DNA of 35,366 nucleotides, taken from positions 1 to 35,366 of the IMG/VR virus record IMGVR_UViG_3300045996_001175; one strand, written 5' to 3'. How positions within the stretch are numbered: position 1 is the stretch's first letter; each line of letters begins with the position of its first letter. Shown piece after piece: positions 7,705 through 16,049 of this stretch. This DNA comes from a virus. A program made the position numbers and the translations under genes. Below the pieces are notes generated by a model. It was not told the DNA's origin and searched no databases. It was given only the letters and a program-made list of their open reading frames with translations.

Positions 7705-7710
7705 TATGCT
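7705..7710 (+). promoter_or_regulatory. Putative -10 element giving a leaderless adaptor mRNA
   Basis: TATGCT ends exactly 6 nt before ATG 7717, so the predicted transcription start coincides with the start codon. No Shine-Dalgarno is present in the preceding bases. The hexamer abuts the terminator hairpin, leaving no room for a conserved -35 outside the stem. Confidence 0.5.
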
Positions 7711-7716
7711 GGCGCC

Positions 7717-8286
7717 ATGATGCTGATCAGCGTGCCCGAGCTCTCGCTCTGGGCAGAGGGTTCCTACACCGCGATCAGCCCCGGCGACCCCCTCGCCAAC
7801 TGGATCATCGACCAGGCGAGTACGCTCGTCATCGACGAGTGCCGGCAGCCCACCTGGACAGCTAGCAGCGCCCCGGGCCGCGCCAAGATCGTCGTGGCCA
7901 ACATCGCGAAGCGGTGCTGGAACAACAGCGACCAGGAGACCCGCTCGGCCATCGCCGGCGGGCCCTCGAGCAGCGTCATCGACGAGGCCGCGCTGGGCCT
8001 GCGCCTGTCCGACGCCGAGGTCATCGAGTGCGCCAAGATCCGCCAGGCAGTCCTCGAGGCGGCCGGTGACGACCCCAACGGCTTCTGGACGCTGAGCATC
8101 AGCCGCGGGCCGGTCGAGATGGACATGCTCGTCGGTGACGACGCCTGGCCGCTCTCGAGCCCTATCGGGATGCTCACTCGTGACCTCGACCCTGAGTACT
8201 TCCCGACCATTGACGATCCGCTGCCCATCGCCGGCCCTGACGCCGAGCTCACCAACACGATCATCGACGCGCCGCCGGTGATCTGA
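7717..8286 (+). CDS. Head-to-tail adaptor (connector)
   Basis: This 189-residue protein is the first gene after the capsid, where adaptors of the HK97 gp6 / SPP1 gp15 type sit. These form a ring under the portal. It shows the helical pattern of that family: MISVPELSLWAEGSYTAIS-like start, WIIDQASTLVIDECRQP, a helix with AKIVVANIAKRCWNN, and a C-terminal extension that is acidic and Pro-rich. The start has no ribosome site but lies 6 nt after a TATGCT, so a leaderless mRNA is likely. A second ATG follows immediately (the protein begins MM). The stop overlaps the next ATG (TGATG). Function is inferred from gene order and size more than from motifs. Confidence 0.75.
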   Translation: MMLISVPELSLWAEGSYTAISPGDPLANWIIDQASTLVIDECRQPTWTASSAPGRAKIVVANIAKRCWNNSDQETRSAIAGGPSSSVIDEAALGLRLSDAEVIECAKIRQAVLEAAGDDPNGFWTLSISRGPVEMDMLVGDDAWPLSSPIGMLTRDLDPEYFPTIDDPLPIAGPDAELTNTIIDAPPVI

Positions 8287-8645
8287 TGGCGATCAAGGGG
8301 TCGGAAGAGGTCATCCTCGTGCGCCCCTCGGGCGACGTGGATCGCTACGGCGACCCCGTGGGCGAGGCCACCACCCTGGGCATCTTCGAGCAGTGCGTCG
8401 TCTGGCCCCGCATCTCGACCGAGGTAGCTCGCGAGGGCACCGTCATCAGCGAGGGGTACAACGTCTGGATCCCATGGCGGCCGGCGGTCAACCAGGAGGT
8501 CATCGACGAGGCCCTGGAGCTCGTCGCCACCGACATGGTCATCCTCCGTGGCGACACCTGGCACCTGCACGGCACGCCGGCCGACCAGCGGAGCATGCGC
8601 GGCAAGCGCCTCGGTGTGCAGATGGTCGTGGGGCGGATCGCATGA
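8286..8645 (+). CDS. Head-to-tail stopper
   Basis: This 119-residue, beta-rich protein (VILVRPSGDVDRYGDPVGEATTLG, YNVWIPWRP, DMVILRGDTWHLHGTP) is the second neck gene. This matches stoppers of the SPP1 gp16 / HK97 gp7 kind, which seal the channel after packaging. It is coupled on both sides: ATG 8286 overlaps the preceding TGA, and its own TGA overlaps ATG 8642. The GDxWHLxGxPxDQR stretch near the C-terminus is typical of actinophage versions. The assignment is by gene order and predicted beta content. Confidence 0.72.
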   Translation: MAIKGSEEVILVRPSGDVDRYGDPVGEATTLGIFEQCVVWPRISTEVAREGTVISEGYNVWIPWRPAVNQEVIDEALELVATDMVILRGDTWHLHGTPADQRSMRGKRLGVQMVVGRIA

Positions 8646-9073
8646 CGGTCACGCGGATCACCTACAAGCAGGACGCACCCGGGCGCACCGCGCCGTACCC
8701 GGGCTCGCCCTACCTGCCGTTCGGCGCCTTCGTCATGTCCCCGCGGATGCAGGGCCTGGTCAACAAGATCAGCCGTGATGTCGCCGTCCTCGCCCGCATG
8801 CTCTCGCCAGAGAGCGAGGACGAGCGCGAGGACAAGCCCCGCTACAAGGACAGTTTCGGCACCGCGGTCGGCAAGCCGGTCAAGATCGACGGTCTCACGC
8901 GTGTCAGCGGCCTGGTCTTCAACACCTCCCCGCAGGCGCCGGCCATCGAGTTTGGCTCCGGCTCGGAGTCCATCGGTGACGCCGCTGGGGAGGACCGCCC
9001 CCAGGGCGGGTACAACAAGCCGTTCCGAGTGCTCGGCAAGGCCGGGCGGATCATGGGGGACTTCCATGAGTGA
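8642..9073 (+). CDS. HK97 gp10-like neck/tail protein
   Basis: This 143-residue protein occupies the third neck position between stopper and tail terminator, the usual place of the HK97-gp10 family. After a Pro-rich N-terminus it has a helix (MQGLVNKISRDVAVLARMLSPE). A region KPRYKDSFGTAVGKPVKIDGLTR and VFNTSPQAPAIEFGSGS then resembles the family's segment where strands and a Glu-Phe-Gly motif near the middle to end mark the domain (AxxxEFGS). ATG 8642 overlaps the previous TGA and the gene overlaps the next by 8 nt. Its role in joining head to tail is known only in outline for this family. Confidence 0.68.
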   Translation: MTVTRITYKQDAPGRTAPYPGSPYLPFGAFVMSPRMQGLVNKISRDVAVLARMLSPESEDEREDKPRYKDSFGTAVGKPVKIDGLTRVSGLVFNTSPQAPAIEFGSGSESIGDAAGEDRPQGGYNKPFRVLGKAGRIMGDFHE

Positions 9074-9524
9074 AGTGGCCTACGACGTGCCGCGTCGAGT
9101 GGATCCCCTCGACGTCATGCTCGATTTCGTGCTCTCCTCCCGAGTGGCCCTGACGGCAGCCGGCGCACTTGCGCCCGCCGCGCTTCTCGACAAGAACGTG
9201 GCCCTCGACCTCCCCAGCACGGGGCTGGTCGGCCGCCTCCCGTTCGTCTGGGTCCAGCCCGGCCCAGGAGCCGACACCGACCGCTTCGAGAGTGTGGCCG
9301 ATGTCGACGTGCACGTCTTCGCCGCCACCTACCCGGTGGCGCGTAACCTCGCGTTCGGACTGGAGAGCCGCCTGTTGGGCTATCCTTTCCGTGTCAGCAC
9401 AGGCGGCAGGTCCGTACTGGTGGACAGGGTGACGGTCGCCGTCCCTGCCGCCGAGGTCGAATGGCAGCAGGACAGCGCAATCCGTCGCTTCCAGGGCACA
9501 TACCAGATCAGCAACCGTCGCTGA
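9066..9524 (+). CDS. Tail terminator
   Basis: This 152-residue protein lies directly before the major tail protein, as tail terminators (lambda gpU type) do. They cap the tube after polymerisation and contact the neck. Motifs are an N-terminal helix (DPLDVMLDFVLSSRVALTAAG), a strand pair around GRLPFVWVQPGPGADTDRF, VADVDVHVFAATYPVARNLAF and the C-terminal QDSAIRRFQGTYQISNRR, which matches the typical final strand. The start overlaps the previous gene by 8 nt. Evidence is gene order plus the strand/helix pattern. Confidence 0.75.
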   Translation: MSEVAYDVPRRVDPLDVMLDFVLSSRVALTAAGALAPAALLDKNVALDLPSTGLVGRLPFVWVQPGPGADTDRFESVADVDVHVFAATYPVARNLAFGLESRLLGYPFRVSTGGRSVLVDRVTVAVPAAEVEWQQDSAIRRFQGTYQISNRR

Positions 9525-9545
9525 CGACACGAAAGGCAGGCCACA

Positions 9546-10229
9546 GTGGCTGGCACCAAGTACGACGTCCTCAAGGAAAAGCAGACCGAGCTCATCCGCA
9601 AGGCACTCGACGGCTCGGCGTTCATCGCCTCCATCGACGCGCCGACGCTGGCCGGTCTGACCGACGCAGCGGACTCGCTGCTCAAGCCGCTCCCCGCAAC
9701 CGGCACGCCGAAGCTCCCCTGGGGGGACCTCGGCTTCCTGTCCGCGGACGGCGCCCAGTTCTCCCGGGACGTCTCGTCTTCGGACATCACCTCCTGGGGC
9801 TCGGTCGCCCCGACTCGCTCCGACGTCACCGCGGACTCGTCCACGCTGACCGTCGCGTGCCAGGAGACCAACATCCGCACCATCGGCCTGTCCACCGGTG
9901 CCGACCTCTCCGCGGTCACCCCGACCGCGGGCTCGGGCGAGATCCAGATCAACAAGCCGGGTCGCCCCTCGAGCCGGTTCTACCGCGTGCTCGCGCTCGC
10001 GGTCGACCAGGGTGACGCCGGCGAGATCTACATCGCGCGGTACATGCCGCGCGCCAAGGTCTCGGGCTTCTCCGAGCAGGCCTTCGGCGGCGGCGACGAC
10101 CCCATCATGTGGGGCGTCACCTTCACCGGGTTCGAGGACTCTGACCTCGGTTACTCCGAGTCCTGGATCTTCGGCGGGCCGGGCTGGAAGGCCCTCCTCG
10201 TCAAGATGGGCTTCCCGGCCGCCACCTGA
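9546..10229 (+). CDS. Major tail (tube) protein
   Basis: This 227-residue protein starts at GTG 9546, after AAAGGCAGG. It has the length, position and composition of siphovirus tube proteins: beta-rich, Gly/Ser-rich, with few cysteines. Segments such as LGFLSADGAQFSRDVSSSDITSWG, TRSDVTADSSTLTVACQETN and YMPRAKVSGFSEQAFGGGDDP fit actinophage tube proteins in which hexameric rings stack into the tail. It ends with GPGWKALLVKMGFP. A large hairpin (10238-10277) follows 9 nt later, consistent with a need to keep this highly expressed gene separate. Confidence 0.88.
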   Translation: MAGTKYDVLKEKQTELIRKALDGSAFIASIDAPTLAGLTDAADSLLKPLPATGTPKLPWGDLGFLSADGAQFSRDVSSSDITSWGSVAPTRSDVTADSSTLTVACQETNIRTIGLSTGADLSAVTPTAGSGEIQINKPGRPSSRFYRVLALAVDQGDAGEIYIARYMPRAKVSGFSEQAFGGGDDPIMWGVTFTGFEDSDLGYSESWIFGGPGWKALLVKMGFPAAT

Positions 10230-10237
10230 CCGGCCTA

Positions 10238-10277
10238 GCGGCCCCCGCCAGAGCTTCGGGCTCACAGCGGGGGCCGC
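10238..10277 (+). terminator. Hairpin terminator after the tube gene
   Basis: GCGGCCCCCGC (10238-10248) pairs with GCGGGGGCCGC (10267-10277). The 18-nt loop can form an inner GAGC/GCTC stem around a TTCG-containing loop. No U-run follows. Confidence 0.75.
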
Positions 10278-10299
10278 ACCTCACTCGGCCCGGTGCGGC

Positions 10300-10305
10300 T
10301 ATGCT
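10300..10305 (+). promoter_or_regulatory. Putative -10 element (TATGCT) after the tube terminator
   Basis: TATGCT lies 22 nt beyond the hairpin and would start a transcript near 10312. That transcript would carry the AGGAG used by ATG 10358. It repeats the hairpin-then-hexamer arrangement seen at 461-504 and 7542-7710. Confidence 0.4.
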
Positions 10306-10357
10306 CGGGCGGGGATGGTCGCACCGGGCCTCCCGCCACCTGAACCAGGAGAACGAC

Positions 10358-10633
10358 ATGTCGGAGTTCCAGCCCAAGACCCTCAAGAACGTCCACGGCG
10401 ATGAGCGTCGTGTCACCACGGTGGCCGAGCAGGTCGCGGCCGAGTTCGACGGCTTCGTCGAGAAGCTCCCGAGCCGGTCCAACGCCGGTTCGGCTCAGCC
10501 GAAGCCAGAACCGCGCCAGCGCGTCGCTCGTGGCAGCAAGAAGGCCGGCAGCGCCAAGGCACAGGCCCAGGCCGGCGGCACCGCCGGCACCGGCGGGGAG
10601 AAGACCCCCGCCACCGTCACTCCCCCGGCCTGA
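10358..10633 (+). CDS. Small protein with disordered Ala/Lys/Pro tail
   Basis: This 91-residue protein starts at ATG 10358, with AGGAG at 10347-10351. The first 45 residues look folded (SEFQPKTLKNVHGDERR, then a helix TTVAEQVAAEFDGFVEKLPS). The rest is low-complexity Ala, Gln, Lys and Gly and is likely disordered. It lies between the tube and tail-chaperone genes, where small uncharacterised proteins are common in actinophages. I do not assign a function. Confidence 0.6.
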   Translation: MSEFQPKTLKNVHGDERRVTTVAEQVAAEFDGFVEKLPSRSNAGSAQPKPEPRQRVARGSKKAGSAKAQAQAGGTAGTGGEKTPATVTPPA

Positions 10634-10680
10634 CCCCAGTCCGGTAGATCCACCCCGCCCGCACAGGAAGCAGGATCGAC

Positions 10681-11037
10681 ATGCCAACAGGTACCCCTCG
10701 CAAGCCCCGCACGCGCGCCGGTGGCTCCGTGAGCTCCATCAGCAAGGGCGACAACAAGGTCGCCCTCAACCTCGACACCCTCGAGCGTGAGGACAGGTAC
10801 GACGAGTTCGCCAGTGTCATCGGCGGCCGCCGCATCGTCTTCACCGACGCCGCCGAGCTTGACTGGCAGGTGCTCGCCGAGCTCGACTCCCCCGAGGACT
10901 TCATCGAGAACTGCACCACCGACGAGGATCGCGAGCACATCCTCAAGCAGTCGATCCCGGGCTGGAAGTTCCGTGCCCTGTGGGAGGCCTACCAGGCCCA
11001 CTACGGTCTCGGGAACCCGGGAAACGCACGCGCCTGA
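10681..11037 (+). CDS. Tail assembly chaperone, short (G-type) product
   Basis: This 118-residue protein sits immediately before the tape measure gene's second chaperone frame. It is the analogue of lambda gpG, which coats the tape measure during tail assembly. It has a basic, Gly/Ser-rich start. A compact region follows, containing FASVIGGRRIVFTDAAELDWQVLAEL, SPEDFIENC and WKFRALWEAYQAHYGLG, characteristic of actinophage chaperones. Near its end a canonical slippery heptamer GGGAAAC (11019-11025, read G GGA AAC) precedes the TGA at 11035-11037. Confidence 0.88.
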   Translation: MPTGTPRKPRTRAGGSVSSISKGDNKVALNLDTLEREDRYDEFASVIGGRRIVFTDAAELDWQVLAELDSPEDFIENCTTDEDREHILKQSIPGWKFRALWEAYQAHYGLGNPGNARA

Positions 11038-11516
11038 TCTACGTCCTCCGCAAGTATCACCAGGCGCTCGAGGCCGACTTCGCCACGGTCTACCCGATGT
11101 TTGATCTGGGTGGACTGTGGCGAAGTCGCCAGTGGCGGAAGCTCCTCAACCTGATCGACCACCTCCCCCAGGACACCTGGTACCACCAGATGATCTCGGA
11201 GGACATCGAGCACGCCATGATGATCCTGCGCGCCCAGAAGCGCGCCAAGGAACGCGGCGACCGCGTGGAGCCACCCAAGGGCCCGCAGGTGAAGACCTGG
11301 TCGCCGGAGGTCGACGCCCTCACCCGCGTGCTCGACGCGGTCAACAACGTCGCCTACGTCACAGCTAAGGGCGCCGGCAGCAAGAGCATCAAGCCGCCCA
11401 GGCCGGCGCTGCGTCCGCAGACCGCCATGGAGCGAGCCAAGCTCCGGCTGCGGCAGGAGGAGCATGACATACTGGTCCGGCGGATGCTCCCGCACCAGTT
11501 CCCAGCCGACGACTAG
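10681..11516 (+). CDS. Tail assembly chaperone, -1 frameshift (G-T) fusion product
   Basis: A -1 shift at GGGAAAC (11019-11025) joins the first chaperone frame to a frame with no plausible start of its own; its first ATG is at 10980, inside the upstream gene. The fusion is about 278 residues: 115 from the first frame, then RTRLIYVLRKYHQ onward. The added domain (YHQALEADFATVYPMFDLGG, LWRSRQWRKLLNLIDHLP, ISEDIEHAMMILRAQK) matches the T-type extension, which links the tape measure to tube subunits. Such programmed shifts are conserved in long-tailed phages. The heptamer and frame relation are directly visible; efficiency is not. Confidence 0.85.
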
Positions 11517-11525
11517 GAGACCCCG

Positions 11526-14500
11526 GTGGCTGCAGGTCGTCGCTACTCGGCGGGCCGGATCTTCCTGCAGGTCGTCCCCTCCTTCCGCAACGTGCAGCGC
11601 GACACGCGCCGCGAAGTGGAGAAGCTCAACAAGGCTATGTCCGGCCAGATGGACAAGGCCTCCGAGGCGGCCGGCCGCCGCGCTGGGGAGACCGCTGGCT
11701 CGAACTACGTCATGGGCTTCGAGAAGGCCGCTGTGCGCGACCAGAAGGCGGTGCAGCGCGCCTGGCAGAAGGGGCTCCTCGACCTCGACAAGATGAACCG
11801 CGCGTCCTACGAGCGCTCCAAGCGCGCCGCCGAGAAGGTGTGGCAGGACGCCCGCAAGCGCGCCGCGCGCGAGCGCGAGGCCGCCATCCGTGCCGAGCGC
11901 AAGGCGGCCGCTCGAGCCGAGCAGATCGCGATTCAGCAGGCGCAGCGTGAGGAGCGCCAGGAGGTCGCCCGCCTCAAGAAGCTCGGACGCCTCCAGGCCG
12001 CCGCCCACGCTGAGGACCTGCGTCGCTCGAGCCGCGCCAACGCCCTCGCCGCCAAGGAGCGCCAGAAGGCCTACGCGGCCGAGGAGAAGGCCCTCCGCGA
12101 GAGCATGGCTCGTCGCGGCGGTGCGGCCCGCATCGAGATCGAGAAGGCGATCAAGGGCATCGAGCGCTCCATTGGTGACGTCGACCTCTCCACCCCCATC
12201 GGACGCGAGCTCGACAAGATCGTCCGCAAGTCGAAGCAGACCTCCGCGGAGATCGGTGCCGGCCTGATCCCTGTCGAGCAGGGTCGCCGGCAGATCGAGG
12301 CCCTCGGGCGCGACTTCGACCGCGTCCTGCGCCGACTCCCGCGCGGTGACATCTCCCAGCGCGGCAACGTCAAGGCCGCCATCCGCGACATCCGCGACAT
12401 GACCAAGGCCCTCGACGGGGCCAACAGCCGGGGCGGCTTCATGTCCCGCTGGCTGCGCGGTACGGCCGGCGACGCCAACGACGGCGCCAACGCCTTCCGC
12501 ATCTTCAACTACCGCGTCCTCGGCGCGGTCACGCTCCTGCCCCTCCTCGTGCCCCTGCTGGCCGCGACCGCGGGCGGGCTGGTTGGCCTCACCACGGCGG
12601 CCCTGGGGGCTGGAGCGGGCCTCGGTGTGATGCTGCTGGCCTTCTCCGGCATCGGTGATGCCGTCAAGGCTCTCGGTGACGTCCAGGACAACGCCGCGAA
12701 GGACTCCCTGGCGGCCTCCAAGACCATGCGCAACGCTGCGCGGGGGGTCCGTGATGCTCAGCAAGGCTTGGCCCAGGCGCGCCTCTCAGCGGCCCGTAGC
12801 GCCGAGGACAGCAACCGCCGCATCGCCGATGCCGAGGAGCGCCTCGCAGACGCCCAGCGTGACGCCACGGAGGCTCAGGAGGACCTGCGTGAGGCGCGCC
12901 GTGCGGCACAGGCTGACCAGGACGCACTCGCCGACCGGATCGCCTCTGGCGCGCTTGACGAGCGTCAGGCCCTGATCGACCTCTTCAACGCCCAGGTGGC
13001 CTACAACTCGGCGATGGCCGATGGGGGTGCCACCAACCTCGAGCGCGAGCAGGCATCCATCGACCTCGAGCGCGCCCGGCTCGCCATCAAGGGCATCCGC
13101 CGCGACAACAAGGAACTGGCGGCTGAGCAGCAGCGGTACGCCAAGGAAGGCATCAACGCCAACGAGGGTGTCCAGGCCGCGACCCAGAAGGTCGCCGACA
13201 GCCAGCGTGCCGTGCGCGACGCCGAGCGTGACGTCGCCGAAGCGCGTCGCGATGCAGCCGAGGCCGCCGTCGACGCCCAGCGCCAGATCCGCGACGCGCA
13301 GGAGCGCCTCACCGACGCCCAGATGTCCTACCAGGAGGCCCTCACCCAGACGGGTGACATCGGATCCGGCTCGATGCAGAAGCTCGAGCAGGCCATGGGC
13401 AAGCTGTCGCCGGCCGGTCGCGCCTTCGCTCTCTACCTGTTCTCCCTGCGTGAGGGCTTCTACGAGCTCCGCGCGCTCGCGCAGGAGGGCCTGCTCCCCG
13501 GCCTGCAGGAGGGCATGGAGACCGTCATCGGTCGCTACGGTCCCGGGTTCGCCCGCTTCGTGTCGACCATGGCCAAGGGCATGGGCGACTTCTTCCGCGA
13601 GGCGGCCGTCGTTCTCACATCTCCGGTGTGGGAGAACTTCTTTGCGATGATGGAGCGGAATAGCCCCAAGTTCGGGGCTGACTTCGGCACCACGTTCCTG
13701 AACGTGATGACCGGGATCGTGGCCCTGATGACGGCCTTCGAGCCCATCGCATTGGCCATGTCCGACGCCTTTGTGCGGCTGTCGGGTGACTTCGCCGAGT
13801 GGGCTGCTGGCCTCGGCGAGAGCGAGGGCTTCCAGTCCTTCCTGGCCTACCTCGAGAAGACCGGGCCCAAGGTCTGGCGCCTGCTCGAGGCCATCGTCGG
13901 TGCCTTTGTGAACCTCGGCATCGCTCTCGCGCCCATCGCCGACAAGCTCCTCGACTTCGCGATCTCGTTCTTCGAGTGGATCGCGAACATGGACCCCGAC
14001 CAACTGGCCGCCATCGCTACCCTGGTCCTCGGCTTCGTCCTGGCCAGCCAGCTAGCAGCCGGTGCGACCCAGTTGCTCATCACCGCGATGACGCCCTTCC
14101 ACTCTGTCGTGGGGGCCGTGGTGTTCGCGCTCGTCGCCCTCGGCGCTGGGCTGCTCTACGCCTACCAGCACAGCGAGACCTTCCGCGAGGTCGTCGACAA
14201 GGTCTTCGGCTTCGTGCGCGACCACTGGCAGATCTTCGCGACCCTCGCTGGTGTCGTGCTCACGCTCGGTGTGGCCTTCGTGGCCGCCTTCCGCATCCTG
14301 TCGATCTTCTATGGGCCGCTCGGTGCGCTGTTCAAGATCTTCGGCTTCCTGCGCTTCGCTCTGCTCGGCATCACCGGCCCCATCGGGCTCATCATCCTCG
14401 GGATCGGCCTCCTGATCGCGGCCTTCGTATGGCTCTGGCAGAACGTCGAGGGCTTCCGCAACTTCTGGAAGGCGGCCTGGGACGGCATCGTCACCGTCGT

Positions 14501-16049
14501 CACCTGGGTGTGGACCCATGTCCTGCAGCCCTACTTCAACCTCATGTTCGGCATCTTCCGCACCCTGTGGGAGATCGTGTCGTGGGTCTTCTCGCTGATC
14601 AACCCCGTCATCGAGCTCTTCGCCGCCATCATCCGCGCCCTGTGGAGCAACACCGTCGGCCCCGCGCTGGGCTGGATCGGTGGCAAGTTCCAGTGGCTCG
14701 GTGAGAAGCTCGGCGCCATCTGGTCCGGCTGGATCGAGCCCTTCCTCGACAAGTTCGGCCTCGGTGCCGACGACCTCAAGCGCATCTGGAGCGGCGCCCT
14801 CGACGCCATCGGGCGGGCCTGGCACAACCTGCAGGACCTGGTCAAGAAGCCTGTCCGGTACATCGTCGAGACGGTGATCAACAAGGGCTTCGTCGCGAAC
14901 TTCAACAAGCTCGCCGCCTTCTTCGGCACCACCCCGATCAAGCCCCTGTCGCTCTCCTGGCTCAACAACGCAGCCGCGGAACCGCGCCGGTCGGCCGGTG
15001 GCGGCCGCAACACCCGCGGCGGCTCGTGGCACACCGGTGGTTACACCGGCCCCGGGGCGAAGTTCCAGCCCGCTGGCGTGGTGCACGCCGACGAGTACGT
15101 CATCCGCAAGGAGGCCACCAACCGAATCCGCGCGAAGTACGGCCTCCAGGCGCTCGACTACATGAACATGCACGGCGAGATGCCTGGCTTCGCTGGTGGT
15201 GGTCTCGTCAGCCCCATCTACAAGAAGCTGACCGCCTGGGTCAAGCAGAACCTGCCCGGCAAGGTCATCACCTCCGGCTACCGCCCCGGGGCGATCACCG
15301 CGCTCGGGAACCGGTCCCTGCACGGGATGGGCATGGCGGTCGACATCGGCCCGCCGGACATGGCCGCCTTCCGCGAGATCAAGGCCGCGTTCGGCAAGGC
15401 GATCACCCAACTGTTCTACTCGCCGGCTGGTGGCGCGCAGGTGCTCAACGGCCGCAACTGGTACTCCGACCCGGTCACCCGCCGTGGCCACTGGGACCAC
15501 ATCCACTGGGGCATGCGCTCCTTCCGCGGCGGTGGCGCCCTGGGTGATGGTGGCGGGTTCTTCGACTGGTTCGCCAGCCCGATCAACTTCCTCAAGAAGA
15601 CCGTCAATAGCCTGACCGACGACCTCGGCGACCACCCCTTCGCGAAGTTCCTCACGAGGGTGCCGCTCAAGCTCGTCGACATGGCCACCGACAAGATCAG
15701 CGACATGCTCGACTTCGGCGGGAGCGAGGACCAGGGTCGGGCGCCGCGCGACAACGCCGGGCAGTTCTACACCGGCGGCCTCGTGCACAACGGTGCGATG
15801 ATGTACGACTCGGGTGGGTACCTGCCGCCCGGCATCACCACGGTCATCAACGCCACGGGTCGCCCCGAGCCGGTGTTCAGCGCCGACCAGTGGGACGACA
15901 TGCAGGTCGGCGGTCGCTCCGCACTCATCGGTAACCTTGACCTCGACGTCAACGGCACCGACCTCACGCCAGCCGACGTCATCGGAGAGCTCCTCTACCA
16001 GGTGGAGCGCGTCAACCACGGTGGCAAGTACGCCGGATTGGGGAACTGA
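11526..16049 (+). CDS. Tape measure protein with M15-like peptidase domain
   Basis: This 1507-residue protein, the longest gene here, starts at GTG 11526 after AGGAG. It sets tail length and is injected during infection. Residues about 85-190 and 395-600 are Ala/Arg/Glu-rich coiled coils. Hydrophobic segments lie near 332-380, 826-880 and 902-970, as expected for a protein that crosses the host membrane. Gly/Thr-rich GGSWHTGGYTG and GVVHADEYVI follow near 1160-1195. Residues about 1235-1335 form a peptidase-like domain. TSGYRPG and SLHGMGMAVD (H1266, D1273) precede HWDHIHW (H1325, H1327), matching the metal-binding pattern of M15-type D,D- or L,D-peptidases. That domain could trim peptidoglycan during DNA entry. 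The end contains further Gly-rich and beta segments. Confidence 0.93.
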   Translation: MAAGRRYSAGRIFLQVVPSFRNVQRDTRREVEKLNKAMSGQMDKASEAAGRRAGETAGSNYVMGFEKAAVRDQKAVQRAWQKGLLDLDKMNRASYERSKRAAEKVWQDARKRAAREREAAIRAERKAAARAEQIAIQQAQREERQEVARLKKLGRLQAAAHAEDLRRSSRANALAAKERQKAYAAEEKALRESMARRGGAARIEIEKAIKGIERSIGDVDLSTPIGRELDKIVRKSKQTSAEIGAGLIPVEQGRRQIEALGRDFDRVLRRLPRGDISQRGNVKAAIRDIRDMTKALDGANSRGGFMSRWLRGTAGDANDGANAFRIFNYRVLGAVTLLPLLVPLLAATAGGLVGLTTAALGAGAGLGVMLLAFSGIGDAVKALGDVQDNAAKDSLAASKTMRNAARGVRDAQQGLAQARLSAARSAEDSNRRIADAEERLADAQRDATEAQEDLREARRAAQADQDALADRIASGALDERQALIDLFNAQVAYNSAMADGGATNLEREQASIDLERARLAIKGIRRDNKELAAEQQRYAKEGINANEGVQAATQKVADSQRAVRDAERDVAEARRDAAEAAVDAQRQIRDAQERLTDAQMSYQEALTQTGDIGSGSMQKLEQAMGKLSPAGRAFALYLFSLREGFYELRALAQEGLLPGLQEGMETVIGRYGPGFARFVSTMAKGMGDFFREAAVVLTSPVWENFFAMMERNSPKFGADFGTTFLNVMTGIVALMTAFEPIALAMSDAFVRLSGDFAEWAAGLGESEGFQSFLAYLEKTGPKVWRLLEAIVGAFVNLGIALAPIADKLLDFAISFFEWIANMDPDQLAAIATLVLGFVLASQLAAGATQLLITAMTPFHSVVGAVVFALVALGAGLLYAYQHSETFREVVDKVFGFVRDHWQIFATLAGVVLTLGVAFVAAFRILSIFYGPLGALFKIFGFLRFALLGITGPIGLIILGIGLLIAAFVWLWQNVEGFRNFWKAAWDGIVTVVTWVWTHVLQPYFNLMFGIFRTLWEIVSWVFSLINPVIELFAAIIRALWSNTVGPALGWIGGKFQWLGEKLGAIWSGWIEPFLDKFGLGADDLKRIWSGALDAIGRAWHNLQDLVKKPVRYIVETVINKGFVANFNKLAAFFGTTPIKPLSLSWLNNAAAEPRRSAGGGRNTRGGSWHTGGYTGPGAKFQPAGVVHADEYVIRKEATNRIRAKYGLQALDYMNMHGEMPGFAGGGLVSPIYKKLTAWVKQNLPGKVITSGYRPGAITALGNRSLHGMGMAVDIGPPDMAAFREIKAAFGKAITQLFYSPAGGAQVLNGRNWYSDPVTRRGHWDHIHWGMRSFRGGGALGDGGGFFDWFASPINFLKKTVNSLTDDLGDHPFAKFLTRVPLKLVDMATDKISDMLDFGGSEDQGRAPRDNAGQFYTGGLVHNGAMMYDSGGYLPPGITTVINATGRPEPVFSADQWDDMQVGGRSALIGNLDLDVNGTDLTPADVIGELLYQVERVNHGGKYAGLGN

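Noticed and set aside
10315-10404. Near-leaderless 29-codon frame after TATGCT (10300)
   Set aside because: It overlaps the supported gene at 10358, has a Pro/Arg-rich translation, and the spacing to the hexamer is 9 nt rather than 6.
11001-12764. Minus-strand frame of 587 codons opposite chaperone and tape measure genes
   Set aside because: Covers a conserved frameshift region and has a Leu/Gly/Glu-rich, domain-free translation; antisense shadow.
14052-16019. Long minus-strand open frame of 655 codons opposite the tape measure
   Set aside because: In high-GC genomes, strong third-position G/C bias creates long antisense frames. The translation is low-complexity Asp/Glu/Val/Gly without domains, and the plus-strand gene is certain.
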